A stretch of DNA of 18,649 nt from CAJBLF01 sp964495825 (GCA_964495825.1 CAZBWI010000003.1:1-18649), one strand, 5' to 3'. Positions 1 to 9,370 are shown, counted from the first letter of the stretch. Program-made: numbers and translations. Notes: generated by a model not told the origin, from the sequence alone.

Positions 1-11
1 AGATTTAATTG

Positions 12-39
12 TTGAATAGAGTGAGAAAATATGTATACT
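12..39 (+). promoter_or_regulatory. Candidate sigma70-type promoter
   Basis: A TTGAAT -35-like hexamer (12-17) and a TATACT -10-like hexamer (34-39) are separated by 16 bases, with TG just before the -10. This would give a leader of roughly 80 nt ahead of the surface-protein ATG at 125. The leader contains a weak inverted repeat, AGAGTA (60-65) with TACTCT (87-92). Consensus matching in A+T-rich DNA produces false positives, so this is only a candidate. Confidence 0.4.
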
Positions 40-124
40 AAGTTATTGAAACTTTTAAAAGAGTATGTGAAAATTTGTTGCTAAAGTACTCTAGACCCAA
101 TAATTTTATTCTTATCATAAAAGC

Positions 125-1771
125 ATGAAGTTGCTACGCAAGACATGTATAGCAAGCATACTATGATTGGGAGTGCTTGGAATAGGATTTTGGGCGAACA
201 TCGCACATGCAGAAAATCCTGATGCATTTATCGTAGAAGTAGTACCAAGTTCGTTTGATGTCAATGAGCCAGTAGATATCACCATCAAAGCGGTAAAAGC
301 AGATGGGACTATCATCAAAGATTATGTCTGAGATGTGTTCATCGAGATAGAAGGAATAGTAGATACTGCTGATTATACGGTACCAAGCGATGGACTCTAT
401 ACATTCCTTCCAGAAGATCAAGGAGTAAAATTATTTTCCAAAGGATTATCCATCAAAAAATCAGGAACATTCACAGTCAAAGTATCCGACATCATCAATG
501 ATACTATCATGGGTCAGAAGACAGTGATTGTAGGAACAACGCAAGCAACAACCACAGCACAAAAAATCAATCTCATATCACCAGTTGCTGGAGGAATAGA
601 AAAAAATAATATCGCAAATGTAATAGCAAATGCACCGTCATTAAATAATTCGCCATATGAGATTTATGTCAACAATCTGAAGGTAGCACAAGGTATGACA
701 AGTGCAAACGGAGATATCAGTACCTACGTCAGCGGTATAACGGAAGGAGATAATATCCTGCAGATCAAAATCCTAAATGCAACAAATGAGGTTATATGAG
801 AATCCGATATCATTACATTTACCTATCAACCAATCAAAGACGGTGTCTTCAATGGTATTTCTATATCGCCGGCAGGAAGTATCAGACAATGAGAAAAAGC
901 GACATTTACGGTAAAAACGAGTGACAGCGTAACCTCAGCACAGATCAAGCTAAGCGATGGAAAATCCGTACCTATGGATAAGCAAGAAGCAGGGATATTC
1001 ACCAAAGACATCGTCATGGATACCAAAGGGATACTCCAAACAGATGTGGATTTGATCATACTGGGACAAACAAAAAGCTATACCGGAGTTGCAACTATTT
1101 CCGTGACCGAAGGAACTGCTATAGGCAAAATTAGACTCTATTCCGATAGTGTTGACAAAACTAAACTCAATGTCACTCGAGAAACCATAGGATCAGCTAT
1201 ACAATACAGGATCGACTATGGAACCAGTCAGAATAATCTCAATACCTCAACAACCGTACAAACAAATGAAATCATTATAGAGAATCTGTCTGTAGGAGAA
1301 AAATATTATTTTCAAATAACCCCACTCGATGCCAATGGCAACACCATAGGAACACCATCAGAAATTACCGAAGCAACTATCGGAAGCGATCTAAGTTGTA
1401 TTGTCGTCGGAATTACCATAACTACAGGTCAGATAGGAGATAAATATTATTTGATGCGAAGTGGAGTGATAAATGCAGAAAAATACATCATCTACAGATC
1501 AGATTTTGAAACCAGCGAAGTGAGTAAGATGTCCAAAATAGGGGAAACAACAGGAACAATGTTCGAATATCCGTTTACTCCCAATCCATCATCCAAGCAA
1601 TACAAATATGCATACTATCTTGTAGAAGCAGTATGCAAGGATGGAACTACAGTCAAAATAGATAATACCAAAAAAATAGTCGTAGGACCAGCAGAAAATA
1701 TACTTTTAGTGATCGTTATCAGCCTGTTTGGTTACGTTATCTTTAAACTCTACGGATATTCAAAACACTAA
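125..1771 (+). CDS. Secreted, C-terminally anchored Ig/Fn3-like surface protein
   Basis: The frame gives 548 residues with UGA read as Gly at four positions and ends in TAA. The N-terminus (MKLLRK, hydrophobic core, then AHA|E near residue 29) is a clear Sec signal peptide. The mature part is rich in Thr, Ser, Ile, Val and Asn, as in beta-sandwich repeats. Residues about 345-420 resemble a fibronectin type III domain, with a YRIDYG strand, then NLSVGEKYYFQITPLD and a closing strand. Earlier segments look like Ig-like or carbohydrate-binding sandwiches. A hydrophobic helix at about 525-541, followed by KLYGYSKH, would anchor the C-terminus with a short basic inside tail. It is therefore probably an envelope protein displayed outside the membrane, perhaps an adhesin. 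No enzymatic motif is visible. The next gene starts 38 bases downstream on the same strand, so cotranscription is plausible. The start at 125 is chosen because it begins the signal peptide; no Shine-Dalgarno is evident. Domain names are from pattern recognition only. Confidence 0.8.
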
Positions 1772-1809
1772 ACAGAGATTGTTATTTTTAGTTGTTAGTT
1801 GAGGGAAGT

Positions 1810-4641
1810 ATGTCAGAAATCAAAAAAAAATACAATCATTTTGCCATAGAATCAGATTTACTCAAAAAAAATTATTTTCAGAAACTCTTCGCTACAAAAA
1901 AATGAGCAACTAAACGGGAATCGGTCATCACGCAATTCCCTATAGAAATATCCAAAAACACCTCATTGCATACTATCACTGATCTGATAAAAGAAAGCGT
2001 GATAGCTACCTACCAACGCATGAAAGGGATCAAAATTCACCTTTTGCCGATATTCGATACAGAAAACAAAGACCTCAAAATAGAGAATTATGAGAATCTG
2101 CTCATCAAGGCAGGAATTTTTTTTGGTATCGATACAGACAATATCGTATATTCTGAAAGAAATACAAATTTTATCAGAAATCTTTTTGTAGAACTAGTAA
2201 ATGAAGGACATATCTATGAAGATTACTCGATAAACTATCGGAGCATCAATGAACAGAAAACATTAGGAACCGATGAACTTCAACGAAAAAAAGTACAGAC
2301 AAAAGAATATAATCTCAGATATTTCGTAGACACGAAAAACATCTCACTGATCATACCGACGATCCAGCCGGAAACAATTTTCGCTGACGTGGCACTTGCG
2401 GTACATCCGAATGACAAAAGATACAAAAAACTTACCAAAAATAAAGTAATCATACCTATTATAAATAAGACGATACCTATCATTGCAGATGAGTCCGTAG
2501 ACCCAACCAAAGGAACAGGAATCATTAGAATAACGCCAGCACATGACAAAAAATCATTGATAATAGCACAAAAACATGGACTCCAAATAGATAAATTCGC
2601 TATTGACAAGAATGGATGCTTTACTCAATGCGCAGGTGATTTTAGTGGTAAAAATATAAACGAATTTACAAAGAATATCATCAAAAATTTAGACGATATC
2701 CATAATCTGGAATCTACAAAACATGTGGAAGTAGAGATTCCTGTTCATAGAAAAACATGAGAAAAAGTACGACCACTCCTCTGCAACCAACGATTCATCA
2801 AGATAGAAAAAGAAATAAAAACAATACAAGAAGCTATCCAAGAAAAGAAACTTAGCATCATACCTGAATATTCACAAGAAAATATAGCAAATACCATCCA
2901 AACAATAGAATACCGACCAATAACCAAAGAAGATTCCAAAGGATACTGTCTTCCACTTCGAAAAAGCAAAAACGGGAAGAGTTATTTTATTTCGGACAAT
3001 GAATTCCTCAATCTTCCAATAAAAAAAACAAAAAATAAATATACCGTACTTTCGCTCATTATTTTCAATCTCATCGTGGATAGGAGATTAAAACAGCATT
3101 TCAGTATAGAGGAATGTATCGATGTATTACTAGGAACCAACCTCACCGGAGAACAAACAACACTCGAAACCTATATTGAACTTTTCAATGAGACCTTACC
3201 GAGAGGATATAGCAAAGAATTGAATGAATTGAAAAAAATTATAGAATACGCCCAAAAAGAGAAATGAACAGGCTACTTCGAAAAATTCTCTATAGGATTG
3301 ATGAACATATTAGACAAGTCCATTGCGATCAATAGCAAAAAAAGGGGATTTTACTATCTCAATGTTGATCTATTGACCCCAAATGATGAAGGATTGGTCT
3401 TGCAAAAGAAAAAAATAGAAGACATACTGGGTCATGGACTTATCTTGATCAAGATGATGGAAGCATTCAACGATACCAAGAAAGAACCGAAAAAAATATT
3501 TTCTATCAATGAACAGAAACTCTTTGAATTTCTCAAAATCCTTGTAATAGGAGAAAATATACAAGGAAAAATACTCTTTGATGAGTGCATGATCCAAAAA
3601 AATACACCACTAACCAAAACAGATAAAGAATCATTTAAAGATCTGATCAAAAACTACGGAACCGACTGTACAAGAATGTATGCAATAAATCCAACAAAAA
3701 ACATCACCGATTACGAACAATTCATGACTAAACTCCGAAATGCATCTAGATTCATCACACAACAGAGATATGACAAAAAAAGCACAAAAAAAATAAATAA
3801 TTTTCTACAACTCACTACACAATTGGAAAAGAAAAAAAACGAGCTCAGTGAATTCGAAACATGGATAATCTCCAAAGTCAATGAAATTCAAAAAGAATAT
3901 GAAGAAGCTATGAATAAAGCGACACTCGGAGATATCCAAGAAAAAATAATACATATCATCAGAGAGGATTTTTGCGATAAATATCTGGAAATTAAAAAGC
4001 ATCAAAATACGGAAAACGGAGAAAAAGTTACTCTACGATGTTTGGGCACATTCCTAAAACTTCTACATCCGTTTATACCATTCTTGACCCAGTACATATG
4101 GGATATATTAGAATTGGAATGAGCAGTAATGCAACAAACTATAGAAGAGATGACAGCAGTCACCAAAAATTACAAAACACAGCTCTTCATGGATATTATC
4201 GATAGGTTCCTCATACTAAAACAAAAAAATAATTATGCAAAACACGAAAGTGTCGATATTTGTTTTTTCGCGCCACTAGATTTCCTTCAGTATCTGAGAA
4301 AACAAGAACATATACTTGCAAAACTTATCAATACTTCATCTATCGAATACTTAGAGAGTGAAAAACAACTATGAAGCTATCAGACAGAAAACATCATCAA
4401 TATCACCATCGGAATCAAAACACACCAAAAAGAAATAAGAATAAATAAAAAAGAAAATTTACATGAGATATTATGCAAAAAAGAACAGGAATTACAGGGA
4501 ATAAGATCGCTTATCACAGGCCTCTCAACAAACGGAACCGACCCTGAGATTATTAGAGAAAAGAAAAGAGAGATAAATAAGCTCAAGAAAGAAATCGATG
4601 AGATCAAGTATCAGATCCAAAAAGAAAAAGTAAGAAAATAA
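1810..4641 (+). CDS. Valyl-tRNA synthetase-like protein without HIGH/KMSKS motifs
   Basis: A 943-residue frame with five UGA=Gly codons, ending TAA. GAGGG lies just upstream of the ATG and may serve as ribosome-binding site. The length and domain order match class Ia ValRS throughout. Residues 1-80 follow the catalytic-core start (KKKYNHF, YQRMKG, LLPIFDTEN). About 175-300 is a good CP1 editing domain (QPETIFADVALAVHP, IPIIADESVDP, GTGIIRITPAHD). About 678-770 is the anticodon-binding helical domain (FETWIISKVNEI, DFCDKYLEIKK, LLHPFIPFLTQYIW). About 878-943 is the C-terminal coiled coil. However, HIGH is replaced by HTIT (54-57), the KMSKS region reads MIQKNTPLTKTD (about 594-605), and the usual DWCISRQ..WGHRIP stretch is unrecognisable. 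Aminoacyl-adenylate formation therefore looks unlikely. The gene is not visibly decayed, so it may be an editing factor, a tRNA-binding regulator or another repurposed paralogue. A normal valS is expected elsewhere. Confidence 0.85.
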
Positions 4642-4659
4642 ACAAATGACATAAAATAA

Positions 4660-4685
4660 AAAAAATCCCCATTAGGGGATTTTTT
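4660..4685. terminator. Bidirectional intrinsic terminator
   Basis: Eleven bases AAAAAATCCCC pair perfectly with GGGGATTTTTT around an ATTA loop. The stem is flanked by A-tracts on the left and T-tracts on the right, so it can end transcripts from both directions. It lies between the stop of the plus-strand synthetase-like gene (4641) and the stop of the minus-strand dsbA-like gene (4705), exactly where convergent units need one. Confidence 0.85.
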
Positions 4686-4704
4686 CGAAAAGTATGATAA
4701 ATAA

Positions 4705-5535
4705 TTATTTTCCAAGAATTTTAGTAATCTCAGCTTCGAATGTCTCTGTAGGATAAGCTCAAGCAATAACGGTATAAGTTCCTTTTTCATTATCTACAAC
4801 AATGTTTCCAGGAGTACCATTGATACCAAAGGACTGCCCTTCTTGTACTTGAGCATTAACAGTAGCAATAGTATCAGGGCTATTAAGACAATCAGTAAAT
4901 TTTGAAGTACTGATACCAAGACTAGTTGCCATTTCTGTAACATTCTCTTCTGTAAACTCATCAGCAGCAAAAGCTTTTGCGAGAAAATCATAAAACTTAT
5001 CAGCACCACCAAGCTTTCCTACACAGACAGCAGCCTGAGCTCAGATAGGAGCAGTAGGATGAAGTTGGGGTAATGGCATCTGTCTGAAGACCATATTTAC
5101 GTCATTAGGATATTTTTTTATGAGATTTTCGATAGTTTGTGCATTATAATGTCTCTTACAGAATGGACAGAGAAGATCAGAATATTCAATGATAGTAATC
5201 CTTGTGTTTTGTTTACCTTTGATATATCCATCTTTTTCAATAGCAGCAAATTTTGCTGCATCACCAGGTACAGCAGTGGTATCAGTAGTTGTATTAGCAT
5301 TAGTAGTAGTGTTAGTAGTGGTATCGTTAGTACCCATAGAAGCAAGAATTTGTTGAAGAGTAGTTTTCTGTTGCTGTACATACATATCTGATGTATACAA
5401 CTGGATAGCCATCTTCATATTTTCCCTTCATCAAGCTTTCAAAGTTTCTAACCAATATGCGTCTTTTTTGAAAAATCAGATATAAATTCATAATAAAACA
5501 TTAAGCACCAAAAGTGCGATGAGAAACATTTTCAT
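4705..5535 (-). CDS. Membrane-anchored DsbA-family thiol oxidoreductase
   Basis: A 276-residue frame with six UGA=Gly codons and TAA stop. Residues 3-22 form an uncleaved N-terminal membrane helix. A conserved stalk follows (KKDAYWLETLKAGG, then MKMAIQLY and QQQKTTLQQIL to about 65), and residues about 70-90 are a Thr/Asn-rich flexible linker. The rest is a DsbA-like thioredoxin fold. It has the CPFC active site at 123-126 after a beta strand (ITIIEYSD), the helical insert, and the cis-proline loop INGTP at 239-242, and it ends in a strand plus helix (VIAGAYP...TKILGK). The likely role is disulfide formation or shuffling in exported proteins on the outer face of the membrane. No DsbB or VKOR partner is visible here. 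UGA codes for Gly in two places typical of the family, GAQAA and AGAYP. The stalk is shared with the next two genes upstream, and part of it is nearly identical at the DNA level to the neighbouring copy. Confidence 0.9.
5406..5477. repeat. Copy A of 72-bp near-identical stalk-coding repeat
   Basis: This segment matches 5761-5832 at all but three of 72 positions. It encodes the membrane-proximal stalk of the DsbA-like protein in minus frame. Identity at third codon positions implies recent duplication or gene conversion rather than old divergence. Confidence 0.9.
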
Positions 5536-5590
5536 GTTTCGATTTTTCTTTTCTTCATGCATAAGGATAAATATATTTAATAAATAAAGT

Positions 5591-5923
5591 CTATTGTGCT
5601 CCAGCAGAAACTGTAGTATCACCTGATGAAGTAATATCAGAATTTGACGGCATAGTATCTAAAGTTGATGGTGTAGAACCAGCCTGATTGATACTACTTA
5701 AGATTTGTTCCAACGTAGATTTTTGCTGTTGGACATAAAAAGAAGATTTATATAGTTGTGTAGCCATCTTCATGTTTTCTTTTCATCAAGCTTTCAAAGT
5801 TTCTAACCAATATGCGTCTTTTTTGAAAAATCCAATATAGATGAAAAGTAAAAGATTGAGCACCAAAAGCGCGATAACAAAGATATCTACGTGTTTATGA
5901 TGTTTGTCGGTAAACATGTGCAT
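5591..5923 (-). CDS. Small single-span stalk protein, paralogue of the DsbA anchor
   Basis: A 110-residue frame ending in TAG. The N-terminus (MHMFTDKHHKH) is His/Lys rich, followed by a hydrophobic helix (VIALLVLNLLLFIYIG). The same stalk as in the adjacent DsbA-like protein follows: FFKKDAYWLETLKAGG, then ENMKMATQLY and a QQQKSTLEQIL helix. After that comes only a Ser/Thr-rich tail to the stop; no thioredoxin domain is present. Two consecutive UGA codons encode the Gly-Gly of the stalk. It lies 55 bases upstream of the DsbA-like start on the same strand and is probably cotranscribed. It may associate with the oxidoreductase through the shared helix, but the function is unknown. Confidence 0.8.
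5761..5832. repeat. Copy B of 72-bp near-identical stalk-coding repeat
   Basis: Partner of 5406-5477 with three mismatches. Just beyond the end of the match the two copies differ by TGA (copy A, + strand 5476-5478) against GGA (copy B, 5831-5833) at the same aligned codon, a glycine in both under code 25. Confidence 0.9.
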
Positions 5924-5942
5924 GATACATAGTAAATAAAAA

Positions 5943-6323
5943 TTATTGAGCTACAACTGATGATTCTGTCGTATTTGCCGTAGAAGTAGTAGTAGATGGA
6001 GTTGTTATATTTGTAACTCCTCCTTGATATACCTGTAATACTTGTTCGATCTGTTGTCTCTGTTGTTCTTTGAATGCTGGGGAACGATAAATCTGTTGTA
6101 CCATCTTATAATTATCTCTTCCACCTACTCTTTTAGCTTCTATACCTACTTGATTACAGAGAATCCATACAAGCAAAATAGTATTCAAAAGCAGAAGAAT
6201 ACAAGTCAAAAGATGCTTTATCTTCCAACACATCGGAGTACCACAACACATATCCTTTCATGAAAGTTTTTTAGTCTCTACCATGACAGCTGGCGTTTTG
6301 GTTGTTTTCTTGGTAAATACCAT
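5943..6323 (-). CDS. Small single-span stalk protein, diverged third paralogue
   Basis: A 126-residue frame with one UGA=Gly and TAA stop. A basic, Cys-containing N-terminus (CCGTPMCW at 26-33) precedes a long hydrophobic helix (about 38-56). A stalk aligned with the next two genes follows: VGGRDNYKMVQQIYRSPAF, then a QQRQQIEQVL helix. The last third is Thr/Ser-rich (TTPSTTTSTANTTESS). Its Gly-Gly is written GGT GGA, where the two paralogues use TGA TGA. No catalytic domain is present. The gene begins a three-gene run ending in the DsbA-like protein. The first ATG of the frame is chosen; a later Met at 14 or 25 is possible. Confidence 0.72.
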
Positions 6324-6442
6324 TTTTTATTACATAAAAATCTAAAAAAACTGAAAAATACAGTAGTCATTTGATAGAGTAATACAAGAGTTACCAAATG
6401 GAATGAATTGACAAAACAGCAAAATAATGAGAATATAGAATA

Positions 6443-7639
6443 CTAGGTAAAATATGTACGACCTTTGAGTTCTTGAGGAAAATGCTCCTGATCCACTTTC
6501 GCATCAGGATAGTCATGGGCATATTTGTATCATTTGCCGTAATCTAATTCCTTCATCAGTTTGGTCGGTGCATTGCGAAGATGTAAAGGTACAGGCAGAT
6601 TTCCATATTTTTCTACATCAGCTCTCGTAGCCAATGCTACACGATAGGCAATATTGTTTTTCTTGGCTTGGGCAAGATAGATAGCAAGCTGGAAAAGAAA
6701 AACATCACATTCAGGCATTCCTATTTTCGCTACAGCATCATAGACTTGATTGGCTAATACCAATGCATTATTGTCTGCGGGTCAGATATCCTCAGAAGCG
6801 AAACGCAAGAGTCTCCTAGCCAGATAGAGAGGATCCTCTCCTCCCATAAGCATTCTCTGGATTCGATAACAGGCTGCATCAGCATCAGAATCGCGTAATG
6901 ATTTGTGGATAGCAGAAATGATGGTATAATGTTCCTCACCATCCCTGTCATAATAGATAGTCTTTTGTCCTGCCTGCAAAATAATCTGATCAGTCAATTG
7001 TCTATCCTTGGCAAGAAAAATAGCGGACTCCAAAATATTCAAAGAATTGCGTAAATCTCAATTACCAAGCTTAGCAATAAGCAAAATATGTTGATCCGTC
7101 ACTATCAAGTTCGGATGTTTTTTAAGAATCAGAGGAAATTGTTGTTTGATAAAGGAAAATATTTCTTCATCTGACAATTTTTCGAAGACGAATATCCTGC
7201 ATCTACTGAGCAACGCGTTATTCACGGTAAAACTCGGATTCTCCGTCGTCGCTCATATGAGAATGACGGTTCATTTCTCCACATAAGGAAGCAAGGTATC
7301 CTGCTGCGCCTTGTTTCGGCGGTGGATTTCGTCCAGGAAAATGATAGTAGCCTTCCCGTATTGGAAATTTTTTTTCGCCTGATCGACGAGTTTTAGCAAG
7401 TCCTCTTTCTTGCTGGTAACGCCGGAAAGATGAAAAAAATCTGCATTGATAGTCTGAGAGATAATATATGCTAAGGTTGTTTTACCACACCCGGGTGGTC
7501 CCCAAAAAAGCATGGATGGAATAGTACCCGATTGCAAAAAAACGCTCAGCGGTTTGCCAGCTCACACAAGGTGGGATTGTCCGACGAACTCTTCTAAGCT
7601 TTTTGGTCTGAGATACGATGAAAGCGGTTCAAACGACAT
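6443..7639 (-). CDS. rarA: Replication-associated recombination protein A (RarA/MgsA AAA+ ATPase)
   Basis: A 398-residue frame with six UGA=Gly codons and TAG stop. RarA is a clamp-loader-like AAA+ ATPase that acts at stalled replication forks. Visible landmarks are an N-terminal RPKSLEEFVGQSHLVG, Walker A GPPGCGKT (47-54), Walker B IIFLDEIHR (99-107), the family motif NKAQQDTLLPYVE and sensor GATTENPSF (129-137). SRCR, carrying the probable arginine finger, and the lid segment GNGDLRNSLNILE follow. The C-terminal tetramerisation part ends in YGKGYKYAHDYPDA and ELKGRTYF, as in typical members. The usual HRF after DEI is HRR here. Length is slightly short for the family (about 400-450). UGA supplies the glycines in LIGATTENP and GYKYAHDYP, both normally invariant. 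The gene appears free-standing, with 90 bases of repeat-rich DNA upstream. Confidence 0.95.
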
Positions 7640-7651
7640 ATTCAAGACTAG

Positions 7652-7728
7652 ATTAAGAATTAAGAGCTTCGCTTATTACATATTAAGAATCAAAAAAATC
7701 CTTAATTCTTAATTCTTCATTCTTAATT
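7652..7728. repeat. TTAAGAAT-type intergenic repeat with inverted arms
   Basis: Thirteen bases ATTAAGAATTAAG (7652-7664) are inverted at 7701-7713, and further ATTAAGAAT and ATTCTTAATT units lie at 7682-7690 and 7719-7728. The block fills the gap between rarA and the MBL-like gene and could fold as an imperfect hairpin. A related unit recurs at 10258-10285. It has no long T-run placed as for a standard terminator. Confidence 0.6.
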
Positions 7729-7729
7729 G

Positions 7730-8128
7730 TTATTCAGCTGGTATTTCTAGTTTTTGTTTCTCTCATTCAAGTTCGAGCTGATCTATTTTGTTGGCAACCT
7801 TATTGTCCTGATACAATCGATAATTCACTTCGCCGACTTCGTCCAAATCGAGAACATCAGCTGATTGGATGATACCGATTTTTTTGCCACCGATATTGAG
7901 GATATAGTTGAGCTTGTTATTCGCACCGAGAAAACAATCGATGCCGATATCCTGGATATCGTATTCGCCGGGATAATCGACTAATGTATAATCAAGCTTT
8001 TCATAACGCATATCGTCGCCAGGTTCAGAAGCGAGATTGATATATTTGGGATCGGCTTTCTCAAAACCGAATAGTAATTTGTTTTCGATGACGAAACCGT
8101 TCTTGAATTTTACATTTACCATGATCAT
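7730..8128 (-). CDS. Small UlaG/MBL-like fold protein, no metal motif
   Basis: A 132-residue, mostly beta-strand protein with one UGA=Gly, ending TAA. The segment VDYPGEYDIQDIGIDCF (50-66) resembles the GPGEYEVxGixI stretch of UlaG-like metallo-beta-lactamase-fold hydrolases that are common in Patescibacteria. The following ILNIGGKKIGIIQSAD fits the next strand pair. The HxHxDH metal site and later histidines are absent, so it would be non-catalytic or only part of the fold. The tail is charged (NKIDQLELEGEKQKLEIPAE). It starts 22 bases after the stop of the pilin-like gene on the same strand. ATG at codon 3 (MVNVKF) is an equally good start. The family assignment is an inference from a short motif. 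Confidence 0.6.
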
Positions 8129-8149
8129 ATAATAACAGATTAAAGAGTA

Positions 8150-8872
8150 CTATCCGAAGAAGTTAGGATTGATGAGACGTAATATCACACCTGAAGCTCC
8201 AAGCAAAGCTATACCGACAACAACTTTCATGATAAGCTTTTTGCCACCGCTTGGATTACCAGTAGCAATCATAATACCACCGATAATAATCAAAACAAAC
8301 GAAATGATCAAAATAGCAGTCACCAATATCTGCGACAAACTTCCCATCAACGTAGGAAACGCATTCTCTTCAGTAAGATGAGATTGAGGATTTTTATCTT
8401 TAGTTTCTAAACAATTGCCAATAAATGGGACATTCGTATTCAATTTGATACCACAACACACATCATCACGAGTACATAGTTCACACGTTGTTTCTTTTGT
8501 TTGTGGATCATAATATTCACCATATCCCACTGTACACGCACAACTAAATCCTACAGCAGTCACATAAGCATGTGCCTTTCAGTTTAATGGAGAAGTTGAT
8601 ACATTACAAGGAACAGAAGATCATGCATCTATCGTTTGTTGATCAGTGCAAACAGGCAACCCTGTTCATAAATCCTTGCCAGCAGATTGAACACAACATG
8701 TTCAATTACCAAGATCTTCCACATAAGTAACATTAGAAGCAGTTATCGTAGAAACACCGCATACTGAATTGAATTGAGCAGCTTGAGCATCTCGATCTTG
8801 TGCCATCGAATAATTCCCCAATCACAAAAATACCATCGTAAATAACGCTATGAGAAGAAAATATTTTTTCAT
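8150..8872 (-). CDS. Cysteine-rich secreted protein with pilin/TrbC-like two-helix C-terminus
   Basis: A 240-residue frame with five UGA=Gly codons and TAG stop. Residues 1-24 are a Sec signal peptide (MKKYFLLIALF... SMA|Q). The exported part, to about residue 160, holds all 12 cysteines of the protein, including CC pairs at 59-60 and 139-140, CAC at 111-113 and CELC at 130-133. It is therefore likely disulfide-rich. Two hydrophobic helices follow (about 181-199 and 213-233) with a short NPSGGKK turn between them. This arrangement recalls VirB2/TrbC-type pilins and the pilin-like membrane proteins frequent in CPR genomes. The helices could mediate oligomerisation in the membrane, or this could simply be a two-span envelope protein. 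The DsbA-like gene in the same strand series is a natural candidate for making its disulfides. Function is otherwise unknown. Confidence 0.75.
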
Positions 8873-8893
8873 GGAAAGCGATAGAGTATAAAA

Positions 8894-9340
8894 CTATGCT
8901 ATCATTTCATTAATGATTTCGTTGACTAATGCTCCGTCGACTTCTCCCTTGTAATTCGCCATCAATTCTTTCATCAACATTCCTCTCTGAGTTTTGAGGT
9001 CTGTGATATTGTGGTCTGTTATAATTTTTTTTATCACATCAATAGTCTGCTCTTTGGTCATCGTAGCAGGAAGATAAAATTCAAGCAATGCTTTCTTCTG
9101 TTTTTCTATCTCTACCTCATCAGGCTTGTTTGCTTTTTCCAAAAATCATATCGTTTCTATGATTTCTTTTACTTCTTTTTTAATAAGAGAAATAATATCT
9201 GATTCTTCAAGATCCTTTTGAAGTTCTATTTTCTTATTTTTAATCTTTGCTAATATCACATTGAGTACTGTTTTTTTAACTTCATCCTTATGTTTCATAG
9301 CCTCCTTATAATCGTTCATCAAACGTTCAAACAAACTCAT
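8894..9340 (-). CDS. yqeY: GatB/YqeY-domain protein
   Basis: A 148-residue frame with one UGA=Gly (IETIGFLEKA), ending TAG; length matches free-standing YqeY proteins. The pattern is typical: N-terminal helix LFERLMNDYKEAMKHKDE followed by LNVILAKIKNKKIE. Then comes the central hinge with EIEKQKKALLEFYLPATMTKEQ (77-98), and a helical tail domain with a GMLMKELMANYKG segment. YqeY resembles the tail domain of GatB, the tRNA-dependent amidotransferase subunit, and is thought to bind tRNA or support translation; its precise role is unsettled. The tRNA-Leu gene lies just upstream on the same strand, and the pilin-like gene follows after 21 bases. Confidence 0.9.
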
Positions 9341-9370
9341 ACTACAATCTAAGAAAAAAATAAATTCACT

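Noticed and set aside
335..4641. Apparent cluster of pseudogenes or frameshifted fragments at each TGA
   Set aside because: Fragments on both sides of each TGA lie in the same frame with no missing residues, so they are single genes in code 25, not decay. Selenocysteine is also excluded: the sites are many, lack SECIS structure and fit Gly.
6344..6365. Short hairpin ACTG/CAGT with T-run on the minus strand after rarA
   Set aside because: Only a four-base stem; too weak to call a terminator.
6408..6439. Plus-strand TTGACA with TATAGA-like box
   Set aside because: The spacing is about 20 bases and it would only drive antisense RNA into rarA; no supporting evidence.
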